DNA from: Clostridium sp. C8-1-8
GTDB taxonomy: Bacteria > Bacillota > Clostridia > Clostridiales > Clostridiaceae
Assembly: GCF_009928445.1 (NCBI RefSeq)
Contig: NZ_JAABNO010000013.1
Location: forward strand, 1-64,000
Direction of reading: 5' to 3'
Length of the DNA: 64,000 nt
Shown here: piece after piece, positions 45,295-54,102 of the stretch
How positions within the stretch are numbered: the stretch's first letter is position 1
Layout of the letters: each line of letters opens with the position of its first letter
Made by a program: the position numbers and the translations under genes
The notes under the pieces: model-generated
Databases searched by the model: none
Seen by the model: the letters and a program-made list of their open reading frames with translations, nothing else
Told to the model about the DNA's origin: nothing

Positions 45295-47013
45295 TTACAC
45301 CTCCCTGCTGCTTTCAATCTGTGTCTTATAGATATCTTGATATATTTCACAACTTTCCATAAGCTCATCATGGGTTCCATATCCAACCTTACGACCATTG
45401 TCCATGACTAAAATCTTATCGGCAAACATAGCTGTTCCACAACGTTGCGTGATAGTTATTATTGTTTGACTCCTGTCCTTTGAATTTAGATTATCTCTAA
45501 CCTTTGCTTCTGTTACAGCATCAAGAGCACTAGTTGCATCATCAAGTATTAGAACAGAAGCTTGTTTAAGTATACCTCGTGCTATAGAAATACGTTGCTT
45601 CTGCCCTCCTGAGATGTTGACAGCAGCGCTTCCTAAAGTGCTATCGTAACCTCTTGGCATCTTTTCAATAAACGAAGCTTGTGCTTTAGCAGCTGCTTCC
45701 TTAACCATATCCTCTGTGGCCATGCTATTTCCCCAGCTTATATTTTCGGCAACTGAGCCTGAAAATAACATTGGCTTCTGAGGAACTATAGCAATAGTAT
45801 TACGGACTGAGGTTATATCTATTTTTTTAATATCTATACCATTAATCAATATTTCTCCACCATCTATATCATAAAACCTTAATAACAACCAAGCTATTGT
45901 TGACTTACCACTTCCAGTGGGGCCTATTATAGCTAGACTCTCTCCTTCTCTTATAGAGAAAGATAAATCTTTTATTGCAGGCACTCCGCTACCATTAGGA
46001 TATGCAAAAGTAACATCTTTAAACTCAATAGCTCCATTTAATTCTACAGACTTACCAGCATGATTAAAGTCCTCTTCAGAGTCTATAACCTCCTTAATAC
46101 GAGAAGTAGAAGCTTTAGTCCTCACAAAGGTATTGAATATGTTGGTTATCATGATAAGTGAAGTCAATATCTGAGCCATATAAATAGTAAATGCCGATAT
46201 ATCTCCTGGGCTAGCAAGCCTTGATAAAAACAGCTTGCTTCCAGTAAAAATAACAACTACTGTGCCTATACCAACTGTCAAAGTCATTAGTGGTGATATA
46301 AAGGTTATTATCATCTGAGAGGAAACTCCCATGTTCATCAAATTTAAATTTGCCTCTTCGAACTTATCAGTTTCCTTATCATAGGTTCCAAAGGCTTTAA
46401 CCAGGCGAACTCCTATAAGATACTCTTGAACCACTGAGTTAACCTTATCCATTGCTTTTTGAAGTTTATAAAAACGTGGATAGCTAAGCTTCATACTAAT
46501 TACTATAAGAACTCCAACTACTGCAACCACGCTATAGATTATTATGCTTAGCCTAAAATTTAAAATGCTTGCAAGCACAATACTTCCAATACAAGTTATT
46601 GGAGCCTTCAAAAATATCCTCATTATTCCATTTACAAATTGCACTATCTGTGCTGTATCATTGGTCATCCTAGTTATTAAAGAACCACTTTCAAGCTTAT
46701 CTGCACTAACCTCAGAAAAGCTCATGATTTTTTTAAACAAATCATATCTTAGATCTGCACCCATACGCTGTGACACCTTACTGGCTAAGATATTTCTAGT
46801 AACTGCAAAGCAAGCTCCTACACCAGTGACTATAAGCATAAGCGCCCCCCAATAATAAACCTTAGAAAGGGACCCTTGTTCAATTCCAGTATTTATTATG
46901 TTGGACATTAAAGTGGGACCAAGAAGGTCACAAAAAGCTTCGAAAGCAACACAGGTTACTGCTGTTAAGAATGGACGCTTATATCTTTTAAAATATTTAC
47001 TATATAAACCCAT
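45295..47013 (-). CDS. ABC exporter half-transporter, degenerate-site subunit of a heterodimer (LmrC/BmrC-like)
   Basis: The 572-residue protein has six membrane helices (~15-305) and an NBD with Walker A GPTGSGKST and signature ISGGQKQRISIARGI. Walker B reads LILDDATSALD, so the catalytic Glu is Asp. The H-loop reads TITQRCG, with Gln in place of His. These changes are what heterodimeric exporters show in their non-hydrolysing site, so the pair with the downstream gene is functional rather than decayed. The substrate is unknown. Confidence 0.9.
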   Translation of the reverse strand: MGLYSKYFKRYKRPFLTAVTCVAFEAFCDLLGPTLMSNIINTGIEQGSLSKVYYWGALMLIVTGVGACFAVTRNILASKVSQRMGADLRYDLFKKIMSFSEVSADKLESGSLITRMTNDTAQIVQFVNGIMRIFLKAPITCIGSIVLASILNFRLSIIIYSVVAVVGVLIVISMKLSYPRFYKLQKAMDKVNSVVQEYLIGVRLVKAFGTYDKETDKFEEANLNLMNMGVSSQMIITFISPLMTLTVGIGTVVVIFTGSKLFLSRLASPGDISAFTIYMAQILTSLIMITNIFNTFVRTKASTSRIKEVIDSEEDFNHAGKSVELNGAIEFKDVTFAYPNGSGVPAIKDLSFSIREGESLAIIGPTGSGKSTIAWLLLRFYDIDGGEILINGIDIKKIDITSVRNTIAIVPQKPMLFSGSVAENISWGNSMATEDMVKEAAAKAQASFIEKMPRGYDSTLGSAAVNISGGQKQRISIARGILKQASVLILDDATSALDAVTEAKVRDNLNSKDRSQTIITITQRCGTAMFADKILVMDNGRKVGYGTHDELMESCEIYQDIYKTQIESSREV

Positions 47014-47074
47014 AAACCTTATCCTTTCTTTAGTATGAATTTCGAATAATATTATAGCTATTTTCTACATAAAA

Positions 47075-48244
47075 TTACTCTACTCTTGTATTAACTTCAA
47101 ACTCATTTTTTATGCTTTTTAGAAGATTCTTATCTGTAATTACATCATATCCTGTAAATGCTAATGCACAAGCTCCATTTAGTAAGGCTTCATGAGCAGA
47201 TTTTGTAATAGTAAAGTCAGCCATCTCCTTTGTATGTCCAATAAGCTTTGGATTTCCTATCCCTATAGTAGGATGTATGGCTGGTGCTACATAACTAACA
47301 TTTCCCATATCAATAGACCCATGACCACCTTCCGGTGTTTTTATATCCTCTATTCCAACAAGCTTCAGATTTGAATTGAAGGCTTCAGAAAGTGCATTAT
47401 TTGTATTCATATCATCATAAGATATCTCATAATTGCTTATCTCAAGCGTAGCACCAGTCATCAATGCAGCTCCTCTTGCAACATTACACACCTTTTCTCT
47501 AACCTCTTTTAAATAGATCTTCTTAGCTGCCCTAACATAAAATTGAGCTGTAGCCTTATCTGGAACTATATTAGCCGCTTTTCCCCCATCACTTATTATT
47601 CCATGAATTCTAACATCAGAAGTTACATGTTGCCTTAACGCATTTATACCATCAAAAGTAAGAATTACTGCATCTAATGCATTTATCCCCTTTTCCGGTG
47701 AAGCCGCAGCATGAGCAGTCTTTCCATAGAAATCAAACTGAATAGCATCCATAGCTAGTGAGGTTCCACTTTTATAGGTCAATTCACCTGGATGTAGTAT
47801 CATCGCTACATCTATGCCTTCAAAGCATCCTCTTTCTGCTAGTTTAACCTTTGCACCATCAGTCTCTTCTGCAGGTGTTCCAAATACTATAATTTTCCCA
47901 CCGATTTTGTCTATTACCTTACTTAAAGCTACTGCTGCGCCAACACTCATAGTTCCTATCATGTTATGTCCACAACCATGACCTATTCCAGGCAGTGCAT
48001 CATACTCACAAAGTAAGGCTACTGATGGACCTTCAAGTCCGCTATCATAGGTAGCCTTAAAGGCTGTTTTTATTTCATCTATCCCAACTTGTACCTCAAA
48101 TTTATTTTCCTTCAAGAACCTAGTTAAGGTTTCTACTGCTTTATATTCATTGTTTCCAAGCTCAGGATTTTCATAAATAAAATCATTTATTTCAACCAGC
48201 CTCTCCCTAACTTTATACACTTCATCTTTAATTATTTCTTTCAT
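47075..48244 (-). CDS. M20-family amidohydrolase (peptidase M20D / aminoacylase-like)
   Basis: This is a 389-residue protein. It has the metal-binding segment CEYDALPGIGHGCGHNMIG (~84-102), PAEETDGAKVKLAERG (~130), HPG near 152, and the dimerisation domain with GKTAHAAASPEKGINALD (~172). Members hydrolyse N-acyl or aminobenzoyl amino acids or dipeptides using one or two Zn/Mn ions. The substrate is unknown. AGGGGG precedes the ATG. A family-A repeat begins 26 bp upstream of the start. Confidence 0.88.
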   Translation of the reverse strand: MKEIIKDEVYKVRERLVEINDFIYENPELGNNEYKAVETLTRFLKENKFEVQVGIDEIKTAFKATYDSGLEGPSVALLCEYDALPGIGHGCGHNMIGTMSVGAAVALSKVIDKIGGKIIVFGTPAEETDGAKVKLAERGCFEGIDVAMILHPGELTYKSGTSLAMDAIQFDFYGKTAHAAASPEKGINALDAVILTFDGINALRQHVTSDVRIHGIISDGGKAANIVPDKATAQFYVRAAKKIYLKEVREKVCNVARGAALMTGATLEISNYEISYDDMNTNNALSEAFNSNLKLVGIEDIKTPEGGHGSIDMGNVSYVAPAIHPTIGIGNPKLIGHTKEMADFTITKSAHEALLNGACALAFTGYDVITDKNLLKSIKNEFEVNTRVE

Positions 48245-48270
48245 TGTGTAAGCCCCCTGTCAAAAGTTTA

Positions 48271-48689
48271 GGCTATGTTAAAGTACTGTGTTGAAATTAA
48301 GTGGTCAGTCATCCGATGCTTAGATGAGCTTGCGCAAAGAATTAATATGATTTTGTCATATTCCATGGCTAAAACTGTAAACTCACTACGTTCGAACATA
48401 CAGTTTTACTCTTTATTTAACCATTCACTTTTTATAAGTCTTATGTATATTAATTTGAAGAACATTAAGAATGCTATTCAAGTAAAGAGTAAAAAGAGAG
48501 AATATATCGCCTGCCAGAATTTCTTCACATGCGTTCAGAAAAGGCAGATGCGCAAAAAATCACTAATGAAGAACGTATTAGTGATTTTTAAAGCCATTCC
48601 ATCTGAAAAAATCATTTAATTCTAACTGCTCGCTCATATAGCATCTCCTTCATGACCACTTAATTTAAACAATATTATTAAACATATCC
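48271..48689. repeat. Repeat family A, large copy (419 bp) with terminal inverted repeats, containing a family-B copy
   Basis: The left arm (GGCTATGTTAAAGTACTGTG ... AAGTGGTC) and right arm (48654-48689) are inverted complements matching at about three quarters of 36 positions. Inside are an AAAACTGTA/TACAGTTTT hairpin (48371-48407) and a full family-B motif. No transposase frame is present, so it is non-autonomous. Confidence 0.8.
48495..48590 (+). repeat. Repeat family B, single copy in opposite orientation
   Basis: CGCCTGCCAGAATTTC, then GTTCAGAAAAGGCAGATGCGC, followed by A6 and a TCACTAATGAAG/ CGTATTAGTGA terminator hairpin with T5. The hairpin stem differs from the copies at 30.7-31.1 kb while pairing is kept. 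Confidence 0.8.
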
Positions 48690-48788
48690 AAAGTTTAAAA
48701 TTAAATTATCTATAATAATATATCTTATTCTATTTTATCATTAAACTTATTTTAATTCTTTGAAAAAATTGTGTATTTTTTATACAGT

Positions 48789-48827
48789 AAAAAATGCACT
48801 AAAGAAGCTATTCTTAGTGCATTTTAA
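48789..48827. terminator. Terminator of the ABC-F gene
   Basis: AAAAAATGCACTAA pairs with TTAGTGCATTTT around an 11-nt loop, 14 bp past the leftward stop codon. Confidence 0.85.
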
Positions 48828-48840
48828 TTAATAAATAGAT

Positions 48841-50769
48841 TTAGTTTTCAAAGCTTAACCAAAGCTCCATAACTGTATCTAGTTCTTTACTCAATTCCTC
48901 TTTTCTACAGTAAAGCTTGTTAAGCTCATCATAATGAAGCTCTGAATTGGCCATTTCTAAATCCACCTCAGCTATGTCTTTTTCAAGCTTCTCAAGCTTT
49001 ATAAAAGCCTTTTCTTTCTCAGCTTCTCTTCTTTTACTTTCATCCACAGTCCTTGTTTTCTTAGGCTTTTCAGTTTTTATTAAAGGTGCCTTTACTTCTT
49101 GAGGCTCTAATTTAAGCTTTTCCTTTTTATAAAAGTCATAATTACCAAGATAGCTCTTAAAACCCTTATCCTCAACAGCAATTACTCTTTCTCCAACCTT
49201 ATTAATAAAATATCTATCATGAGATATGAAGAATATAGTTCCGCTAAAATCTTCCAAAGCTTCTTCAAAGTTTTCTATAGAATCAATATCAAGGTGATTT
49301 GTAGGTTCATCTAATATAAGAAGATTAATATCTTCATATAGCAATCTCCCAAGCTTTAACCTGATTTTTTCTCCGCCAGATAGATGCTTAACCTTCTTAA
49401 ATACACTGTTACCATAAAACATAAACTTAGAAAGATACTCTCTTGCCTTTCCTTCTGCTATAAAGATTCCCTCTCTGAAGCACTCCAAAACCGTGAGTTC
49501 CTCATCATTAAAGGTTATCCTTTGTGGAAGATATGCAGCCTTAACACTGGCTCCTAGCTCTACTATCCCTGAATCTGCAGTTTCTTCCCCTAAAAGTAGC
49601 TTTAGAAAAGTTGTTTTACCACATCCATTAGGACCTATAAGTGCTACTCTTTCTCCATAGCTAACCATTAGATTTGCATCTTTAAAAATAGTTTTGTCCT
49701 CAAAGTTCTTGTTTAAGTTTAAGGCTTTAATTGTTTCCTTTCCTGATCTTTGGGCAGCTTTAAAGCTTAGTTTCATATTTTGCTTTTCAAGAATTGGTTT
49801 ATCTATTCTATCCATCTTATCAAGCTTTATTTGCATACTTGCCGCTCTTCTAAAGAATTTATTATTATCCGCTCTCATTGCCCAGTCTCTCAAGTCCTTA
49901 ATGGTCTTTTCCATGGCATTTATCTTCTTCTGCTGCTCCCTAAACTGCTCATACTGGATTCTCATATTTTCTTCCTTTTGGCTAACATAAGAAGAATAAT
50001 TGCCCTTATAAGTTATGGACTCCATATCTTCTATTTCAACTATCTTTGTTACTACATTATCTAGGAAATATCTATCATGAGATACAATTATTACAATGCC
50101 CTTATACTCCTTAAGATAACCTTCTAGCCATTCAATAGAGTCCATGTCTAGATGATTGGTAGGTTCATCTAAAAGCAATATATCTGGGTTATCGATAAGA
50201 AGCTTTCCAAGAACAACAGTGGTTTTTTCTCCACCGCTTAATAAACTAAAATCCTTATTTAAAAAACTTTCACTAAACTTTAAGCCAGTACATACCTTTC
50301 CTAGCTTCTCTTCTACCTCATATCCACCTTTAATTTCATAAAGCTGGACCAAAGAGCTATATTTCTTTAAAGCCTTCTCTAAAGCTTCTCCTTCCAGAGT
50401 CTTTAACTCATGCTCAAGATTACGCATCTTCCCTTCTATGTCCTGAACTTCTTGGAAGGCTAGATTTAACACATCAATAACCTTTACGCCTTCTGGATAC
50501 TCAGGTATCTGTTCAAGGTAAGCCACACTAGCTTCTCTAGGTAGATTAATAAAGCCCTCATCATAGCCGTAGCTAGAGGTCTGAGGATATCCAGGGTAAT
50601 AGTTCATAGGCTCTATACCTGCTATTAGCTTAAGGATAGTACTTTTTCCACTGCCATTTACCCCTACTATACCAACCTTTTCTCCTGAATAGACCTGAAA
50701 GGTTATATCTTTAGTCACAAGAGTTGCTTCCATATATTTTTTCACACCATTTAACGATAATTCAAACAT
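48841..50769 (-). CDS. ABC-F family ribosome-associated ATPase
   Basis: The ATG at 50769 has AAGGAAT ~6 nt upstream (the frame opens at 50787), giving 642 residues. It has two soluble NBDs without membrane helices: Walker A GVNGSGKST and GPNGCGKTT, signatures LSGGEKTTVVLGKLL and LSGGEKIRLKLGRLL, and Walker B LLLDEPTNHLD twice. An arm insertion in NBD1 (NYYPGYPQTSSYGYDEG) and a charged interdomain linker lie between. A C-terminal coiled coil (~545-640) follows. ABC-F proteins bind the ribosomal E site to regulate translation or displace antibiotics. The long leader with a uORF and terminator favours an inducible resistance-type role, but this is inference. Confidence 0.9.
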   Translation of the reverse strand: MFELSLNGVKKYMEATLVTKDITFQVYSGEKVGIVGVNGSGKSTILKLIAGIEPMNYYPGYPQTSSYGYDEGFINLPREASVAYLEQIPEYPEGVKVIDVLNLAFQEVQDIEGKMRNLEHELKTLEGEALEKALKKYSSLVQLYEIKGGYEVEEKLGKVCTGLKFSESFLNKDFSLLSGGEKTTVVLGKLLIDNPDILLLDEPTNHLDMDSIEWLEGYLKEYKGIVIIVSHDRYFLDNVVTKIVEIEDMESITYKGNYSSYVSQKEENMRIQYEQFREQQKKINAMEKTIKDLRDWAMRADNNKFFRRAASMQIKLDKMDRIDKPILEKQNMKLSFKAAQRSGKETIKALNLNKNFEDKTIFKDANLMVSYGERVALIGPNGCGKTTFLKLLLGEETADSGIVELGASVKAAYLPQRITFNDEELTVLECFREGIFIAEGKAREYLSKFMFYGNSVFKKVKHLSGGEKIRLKLGRLLYEDINLLILDEPTNHLDIDSIENFEEALEDFSGTIFFISHDRYFINKVGERVIAVEDKGFKSYLGNYDFYKKEKLKLEPQEVKAPLIKTEKPKKTRTVDESKRREAEKEKAFIKLEKLEKDIAEVDLEMANSELHYDELNKLYCRKEELSKELDTVMELWLSFEN

Positions 50770-50950
50770 ACATATTCCTTCTTTCATCCATTAATCCAAA
50801 TCACTTCTTTATGGATAGGCAGTATCTTACTTCATCCCTGCATTTTTGACACCTACATAAAAAAATTTAGCAGATCACATAGCCTTAGCATTTAAAATTC
50901 CTACGTATACTTTTCTAAAAGCTCACACCAAATACCTAAAACCCTAAAAT

Positions 50951-50990
50951 ATAAAAAGGACTGCAAGAAGCTCTATCTTCCTACAGTCCG
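50951..50990 (-). terminator. Attenuator-like terminator in the ABC-F leader
   Basis: On the minus strand GGACTGTAGGAAG pairs with CTTCTTGCAGTCC (GU pairs included), followed by TTTTTATATTTT, ~180 nt before the ABC-F start. No gene ends here. Confidence 0.8.
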
Positions 50991-51022
50991 AAATATTTTA
51001 TCAAAATTAAATACAGTAAAAG

Positions 51023-51095
51023 TTAGTGTTCTTCATACTAACACTAAAAACTCATTATTATCATATCTAATTCTTGGATTATACAAAAGTCCAAG
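51023..51095 (-). promoter_or_regulatory. Leader hairpins of the ABC-F gene
   Basis: Two hairpins precede the attenuator on the minus strand: TTAGTGTT/AACACTAA (51023-51047) and CTTGGA/TCCAAG (51073-51095). They could take part in alternative folding. Confidence 0.5.
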
Positions 51096-51263
51096 GTGTC
51101 CCTATAATTATTGGGATACTTAATAATTTATAATATAAATCTCAGAGAAGCAAGTTACCTTCTAAATGCTTTATTCCATAAAGAGTACAACAATAAAACC
51201 TAATTAAACCTAGGCAAATTAAAACTCATTACAAAATATCTATTAATTTTTCATAAATTAATA

Positions 51264-51284
51264 TTAGCAATTAGCTGGTATCAT
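51264..51284 (-). CDS. Candidate six-codon leader peptide (uORF) of the ABC-F gene
   Basis: Minus-strand ATG ATA CCA GCT AAT TGC TAA encodes MIPANC, with AAGGGG 10 nt upstream. It lies ~500 nt before the ABC-F start and ahead of the attenuator, as in antibiotic-sensing leaders. Short frames arise by chance; the ribosome site is what supports it. Confidence 0.45.
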   Translation of the reverse strand: MIPANC

Positions 51285-51582
51285 AACTTACTTTCCCCTT
51301 TCCGTATAATTTACTTAATAATATCACACTTTCAAATATATGTAAACAAGGTAACTTAACATACAATATTATGATTTAGAAATGTTAAAGCACTTAGTCA
51401 AAAATAATTTCTAATCCTCCCATGCTTTAATCAACTTAAGGAGTGAATTATAGGTTTTATAACTCAACTATTAGTTTGTATATGTAAACCTTGAAACATA
51501 TATTTTACTTTTATAAATCCATCGCTTAATGTAAAATATATACAACATACAATATTTTATGAAGCAGCATGGAGGAAGATTC
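51285..51582. other. Divergent promoter region between ABC-F leader and secA
   Basis: A/T-rich. It carries the AAGGGG site of the leader peptide on the minus strand, a degenerate family-A-like stretch (~51381-51450, AATGTTAAAGCACTTAG and CCCATGCTTTAATCAAC), and the GGAGG site of secA at ~51570. Confidence 0.5.
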
Positions 51583-53958
51583 ATGTTTAAAAGAAACAAG
51601 CTTTTAGAAAGCTATGAATTTGTAGCTGAAGAAATAAACAAAGTCAATTTGCAACATTTAAGTAATGAGGAGTTATTAAATAAATCAAATAATTTAGGGA
51701 AACTTGCTCTGGATGGAACTTCTACTGATGAGCTTATTATAGAGGGATTCTCTTTAGTGAAAGAAGCTGTAAAAAGAACTTTAGGTTTTGAAGTTTATGA
51801 TGTTCAGTTAGCGGCGGCGGTAGCACTTAATGATAAGAAGCTTATTGAAATGAAAACTGGAGAAGGTAAAACCTTAACAGCAGTATTTCCTGCTTATCTA
51901 AACAGCCTATCAAAGAAAGGAGTCCATATACTTACCTTTAATGACTACTTAGCCAAAAGAGATGCTCTTTGGATGAAACCTATATATGAAATGCTTGGAA
52001 TAACTGTTGGCTTTGTACAAGAAAGTATGTACACCAAAGAAAAGAAAGCAGCTTATGGTTGTGATGTAACTTATGTTACTGCAAAGGAAGCCGGCTTTGA
52101 TTTTCTCAGAGACTCAATTTGCTATAATAAGGAAGATTTAATTCACGGTTCTTTTCATTTTGCTATCATAGATGAGGCTGATTCAATACTAATAGACGAG
52201 GCTAGAATACCTTTAGTTATAGCTGTAAGCTCTGATAAAAGAGGTTCAAACTTTAAGAAAGTTAGAGATGCGGTTACCTCACTAGACGCTTTGACAGACT
52301 ATACCAAAGATGAATATGGTCAAAATGTTTATCTTACAGAAAAGGGAATAACTCATATTGAAGCCTTATTAGAGTGCGGCAATCTCTACGAAAAAGAAAA
52401 CTTTAATCTATTAACTCAGGTAAATAGTGCTCTTTATGCGGAAGTACTACTAAAAAAAGATATAGACTATATCATACGTAATGAAAAAGTTGAAATGGTG
52501 GATGAGTTCACTGGCCGTGTGGCAAAAAATAGACATTGGCCTGATGGTCTTCAAAGTGCTTTAGAGACCAAGGAAAACCTAGAAGTTAGATCTAGTGGTA
52601 AGATCTTAACTCAGATAACCCTTCAACATTTTATCAGCCTATATGAAAACTTAGCAGGTATGACTGGTACCGCTGTTGATTCAATGTACGAGTTCAATGA
52701 AATTTATGATATTGAAATCGTGGTAATACCTCCAAATAAAAATTCTAATAGAGTAGACTTGCCAAACTACGTATTTACTGATAAAGATGCTAAGTACAAG
52801 GCCTTAGTTGAAGAAGTTAAAACCGTTAATGCTACTGGCCAGCCAATACTAGTTGGCACTAGTAGCATTCAAGAATCTACATACTTGGCAGAAAAACTAT
52901 TAAACTCAGGAATAAACTGTAAGGTACTAAATGCTAAAAACGATGAGCTAGAAGCTCAAATTATTGAAAGAGCTGGAGTTTTAGGAGCTGTCACTGTTTC
53001 AACCAACATGGCTGGAAGAGGTGTAGATATATTGCTAGGCGGTCCTGAGGGAAAAGATGTAGAAAAAATAAAAAGCTTAGGTGGACTATATGTAATAGGA
53101 ACGAACCTTCATGAAAGCTTAAGAATAGATAAGCAGTTAAAAGGTAGAACTGGCAGACAAGGAGATTCCGGCTTAACCCGCTTCTTCATAAGCTTAGAGG
53201 ATGATCTCATTGTAAAATACGGAATACAGAATATTATCCCTAAATCAAGAATGCCTAAGCATCAAAAGGAACCTCTTAAAAATGCTGCCTTTAGAGGAAA
53301 GATAAATCAAGTTCAAAGAATAATTCAAGGTAATAACTCTGATTTGAGAAGGGAATTATATAAATTTTCGCTTATATTGGATGATCAAAGACAATATATG
53401 TACAATATCCGTATGAGTATTATAGAAGGTAGTTTTGAAGATGAAATACTCTCCAAAGAATATCCAATGCTGCATGATAAACTAAAGCAGCAACATACTT
53501 TAGCTGAAATTGAGAAGTTTAAGAAAAATCTCAGGTTGTTTAATATTGATCAGTGTTGGTCTGAATATCTTGCGAAAGTGGCTAGCATAAAGGAAGGTAT
53601 TCATCTAAATCTGTTAGGAGGTAAAAATCCTCTAAATGTATTCAATCTTACCTTGGTAGAGGAATTTGATATTTTACAGGAAGAAATAGAAGAAGCCATA
53701 AAAGCTGATTATAGTAGACTGTTAAATGCTGAAATATCCTTTGAAGAAATTAGTGAAAGAAATAAGCCACCTGTTTCTACCTGGACATATTTTGTATATG
53801 ACAATACTCTAGATAGTTTTCTAGGTATAGGAATGCTTCCCGTGGTAGCATTATTGCAAGTTGGCGAGGCCGTGGGCTTAAGAAAACTTAAAAACTATTT
53901 CTCTGGACTAAGCTTTGATATAGAAGCGTTATATTATAAGCTCGTAAATAAATCATAG
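51583..53958 (+). CDS. secA2: SecA-type preprotein translocase ATPase, SecA2-like
   Basis: The ATG at 51583 (MFKRNKLLESYEF) has GGAGGAAG ~6 nt upstream (the frame opens at 51559), giving 791 residues. It has Walker A MKTGEGKTL, DEAD-like IIDEADSILIDEARIPL, preprotein-crosslinking and helical domains, and motif VI GRTGRQGDSGLTRFFISLEDDL. The C-terminal zinc-binding SEC-C tail of housekeeping SecA is missing; instead a ~200-residue divergent region ends the protein. SecA2 proteins export a subset of substrates, often surface or spore proteins. No SecY2 or Asp genes are nearby, so it would use the main SecYEG. Confidence 0.85.
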   Translation: MFKRNKLLESYEFVAEEINKVNLQHLSNEELLNKSNNLGKLALDGTSTDELIIEGFSLVKEAVKRTLGFEVYDVQLAAAVALNDKKLIEMKTGEGKTLTAVFPAYLNSLSKKGVHILTFNDYLAKRDALWMKPIYEMLGITVGFVQESMYTKEKKAAYGCDVTYVTAKEAGFDFLRDSICYNKEDLIHGSFHFAIIDEADSILIDEARIPLVIAVSSDKRGSNFKKVRDAVTSLDALTDYTKDEYGQNVYLTEKGITHIEALLECGNLYEKENFNLLTQVNSALYAEVLLKKDIDYIIRNEKVEMVDEFTGRVAKNRHWPDGLQSALETKENLEVRSSGKILTQITLQHFISLYENLAGMTGTAVDSMYEFNEIYDIEIVVIPPNKNSNRVDLPNYVFTDKDAKYKALVEEVKTVNATGQPILVGTSSIQESTYLAEKLLNSGINCKVLNAKNDELEAQIIERAGVLGAVTVSTNMAGRGVDILLGGPEGKDVEKIKSLGGLYVIGTNLHESLRIDKQLKGRTGRQGDSGLTRFFISLEDDLIVKYGIQNIIPKSRMPKHQKEPLKNAAFRGKINQVQRIIQGNNSDLRRELYKFSLILDDQRQYMYNIRMSIIEGSFEDEILSKEYPMLHDKLKQQHTLAEIEKFKKNLRLFNIDQCWSEYLAKVASIKEGIHLNLLGGKNPLNVFNLTLVEEFDILQEEIEEAIKADYSRLLNAEISFEEISERNKPPVSTWTYFVYDNTLDSFLGIGMLPVVALLQVGEAVGLRKLKNYFSGLSFDIEALYYKLVNKS

Positions 53959-53969
53959 GTTAAATTTTA

Positions 53970-54067
53970 GGCCTTGTTAAAGTAACATGTTGAAATTAAG
54001 TGGTTACTGGCTAGATTCCTTAATGCTAATAAGTTATCTCCTGCTAACCACTTAATTTAATTGGGAA
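53970..54067. repeat. Repeat family A, short copy behind secA2
   Basis: GTTAAAGTAACATGTTGAAA and TTAAGTGGTTA at the left, TAACCACTTAATTTAA at the right. The arms pair over ~15 bp around a ~30-bp centre. Confidence 0.65.
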
Positions 54068-54102
54068 ATTAGCTGCCTAAGTGTGTACTCAAATTGGGGG
54101 CA

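Noticed and set aside
45295..47013. Inactivated ABC transporter pseudogene (Walker B Glu to Asp, H-loop His to Gln)
   Set aside because: These substitutions are normal for one partner of heterodimeric exporters, and the rest of the protein is intact.
48275..48619. 114-codon open frame inside the family-A element
   Set aside because: It reads through the terminal repeat and the family-B hairpin, has no ribosome site, and resembles no protein family.
51583..53958. Accessory Sec (SecA2/SecY2) glycoprotein export locus
   Set aside because: No secY2, asp or glycosyltransferase genes are in the flanks.
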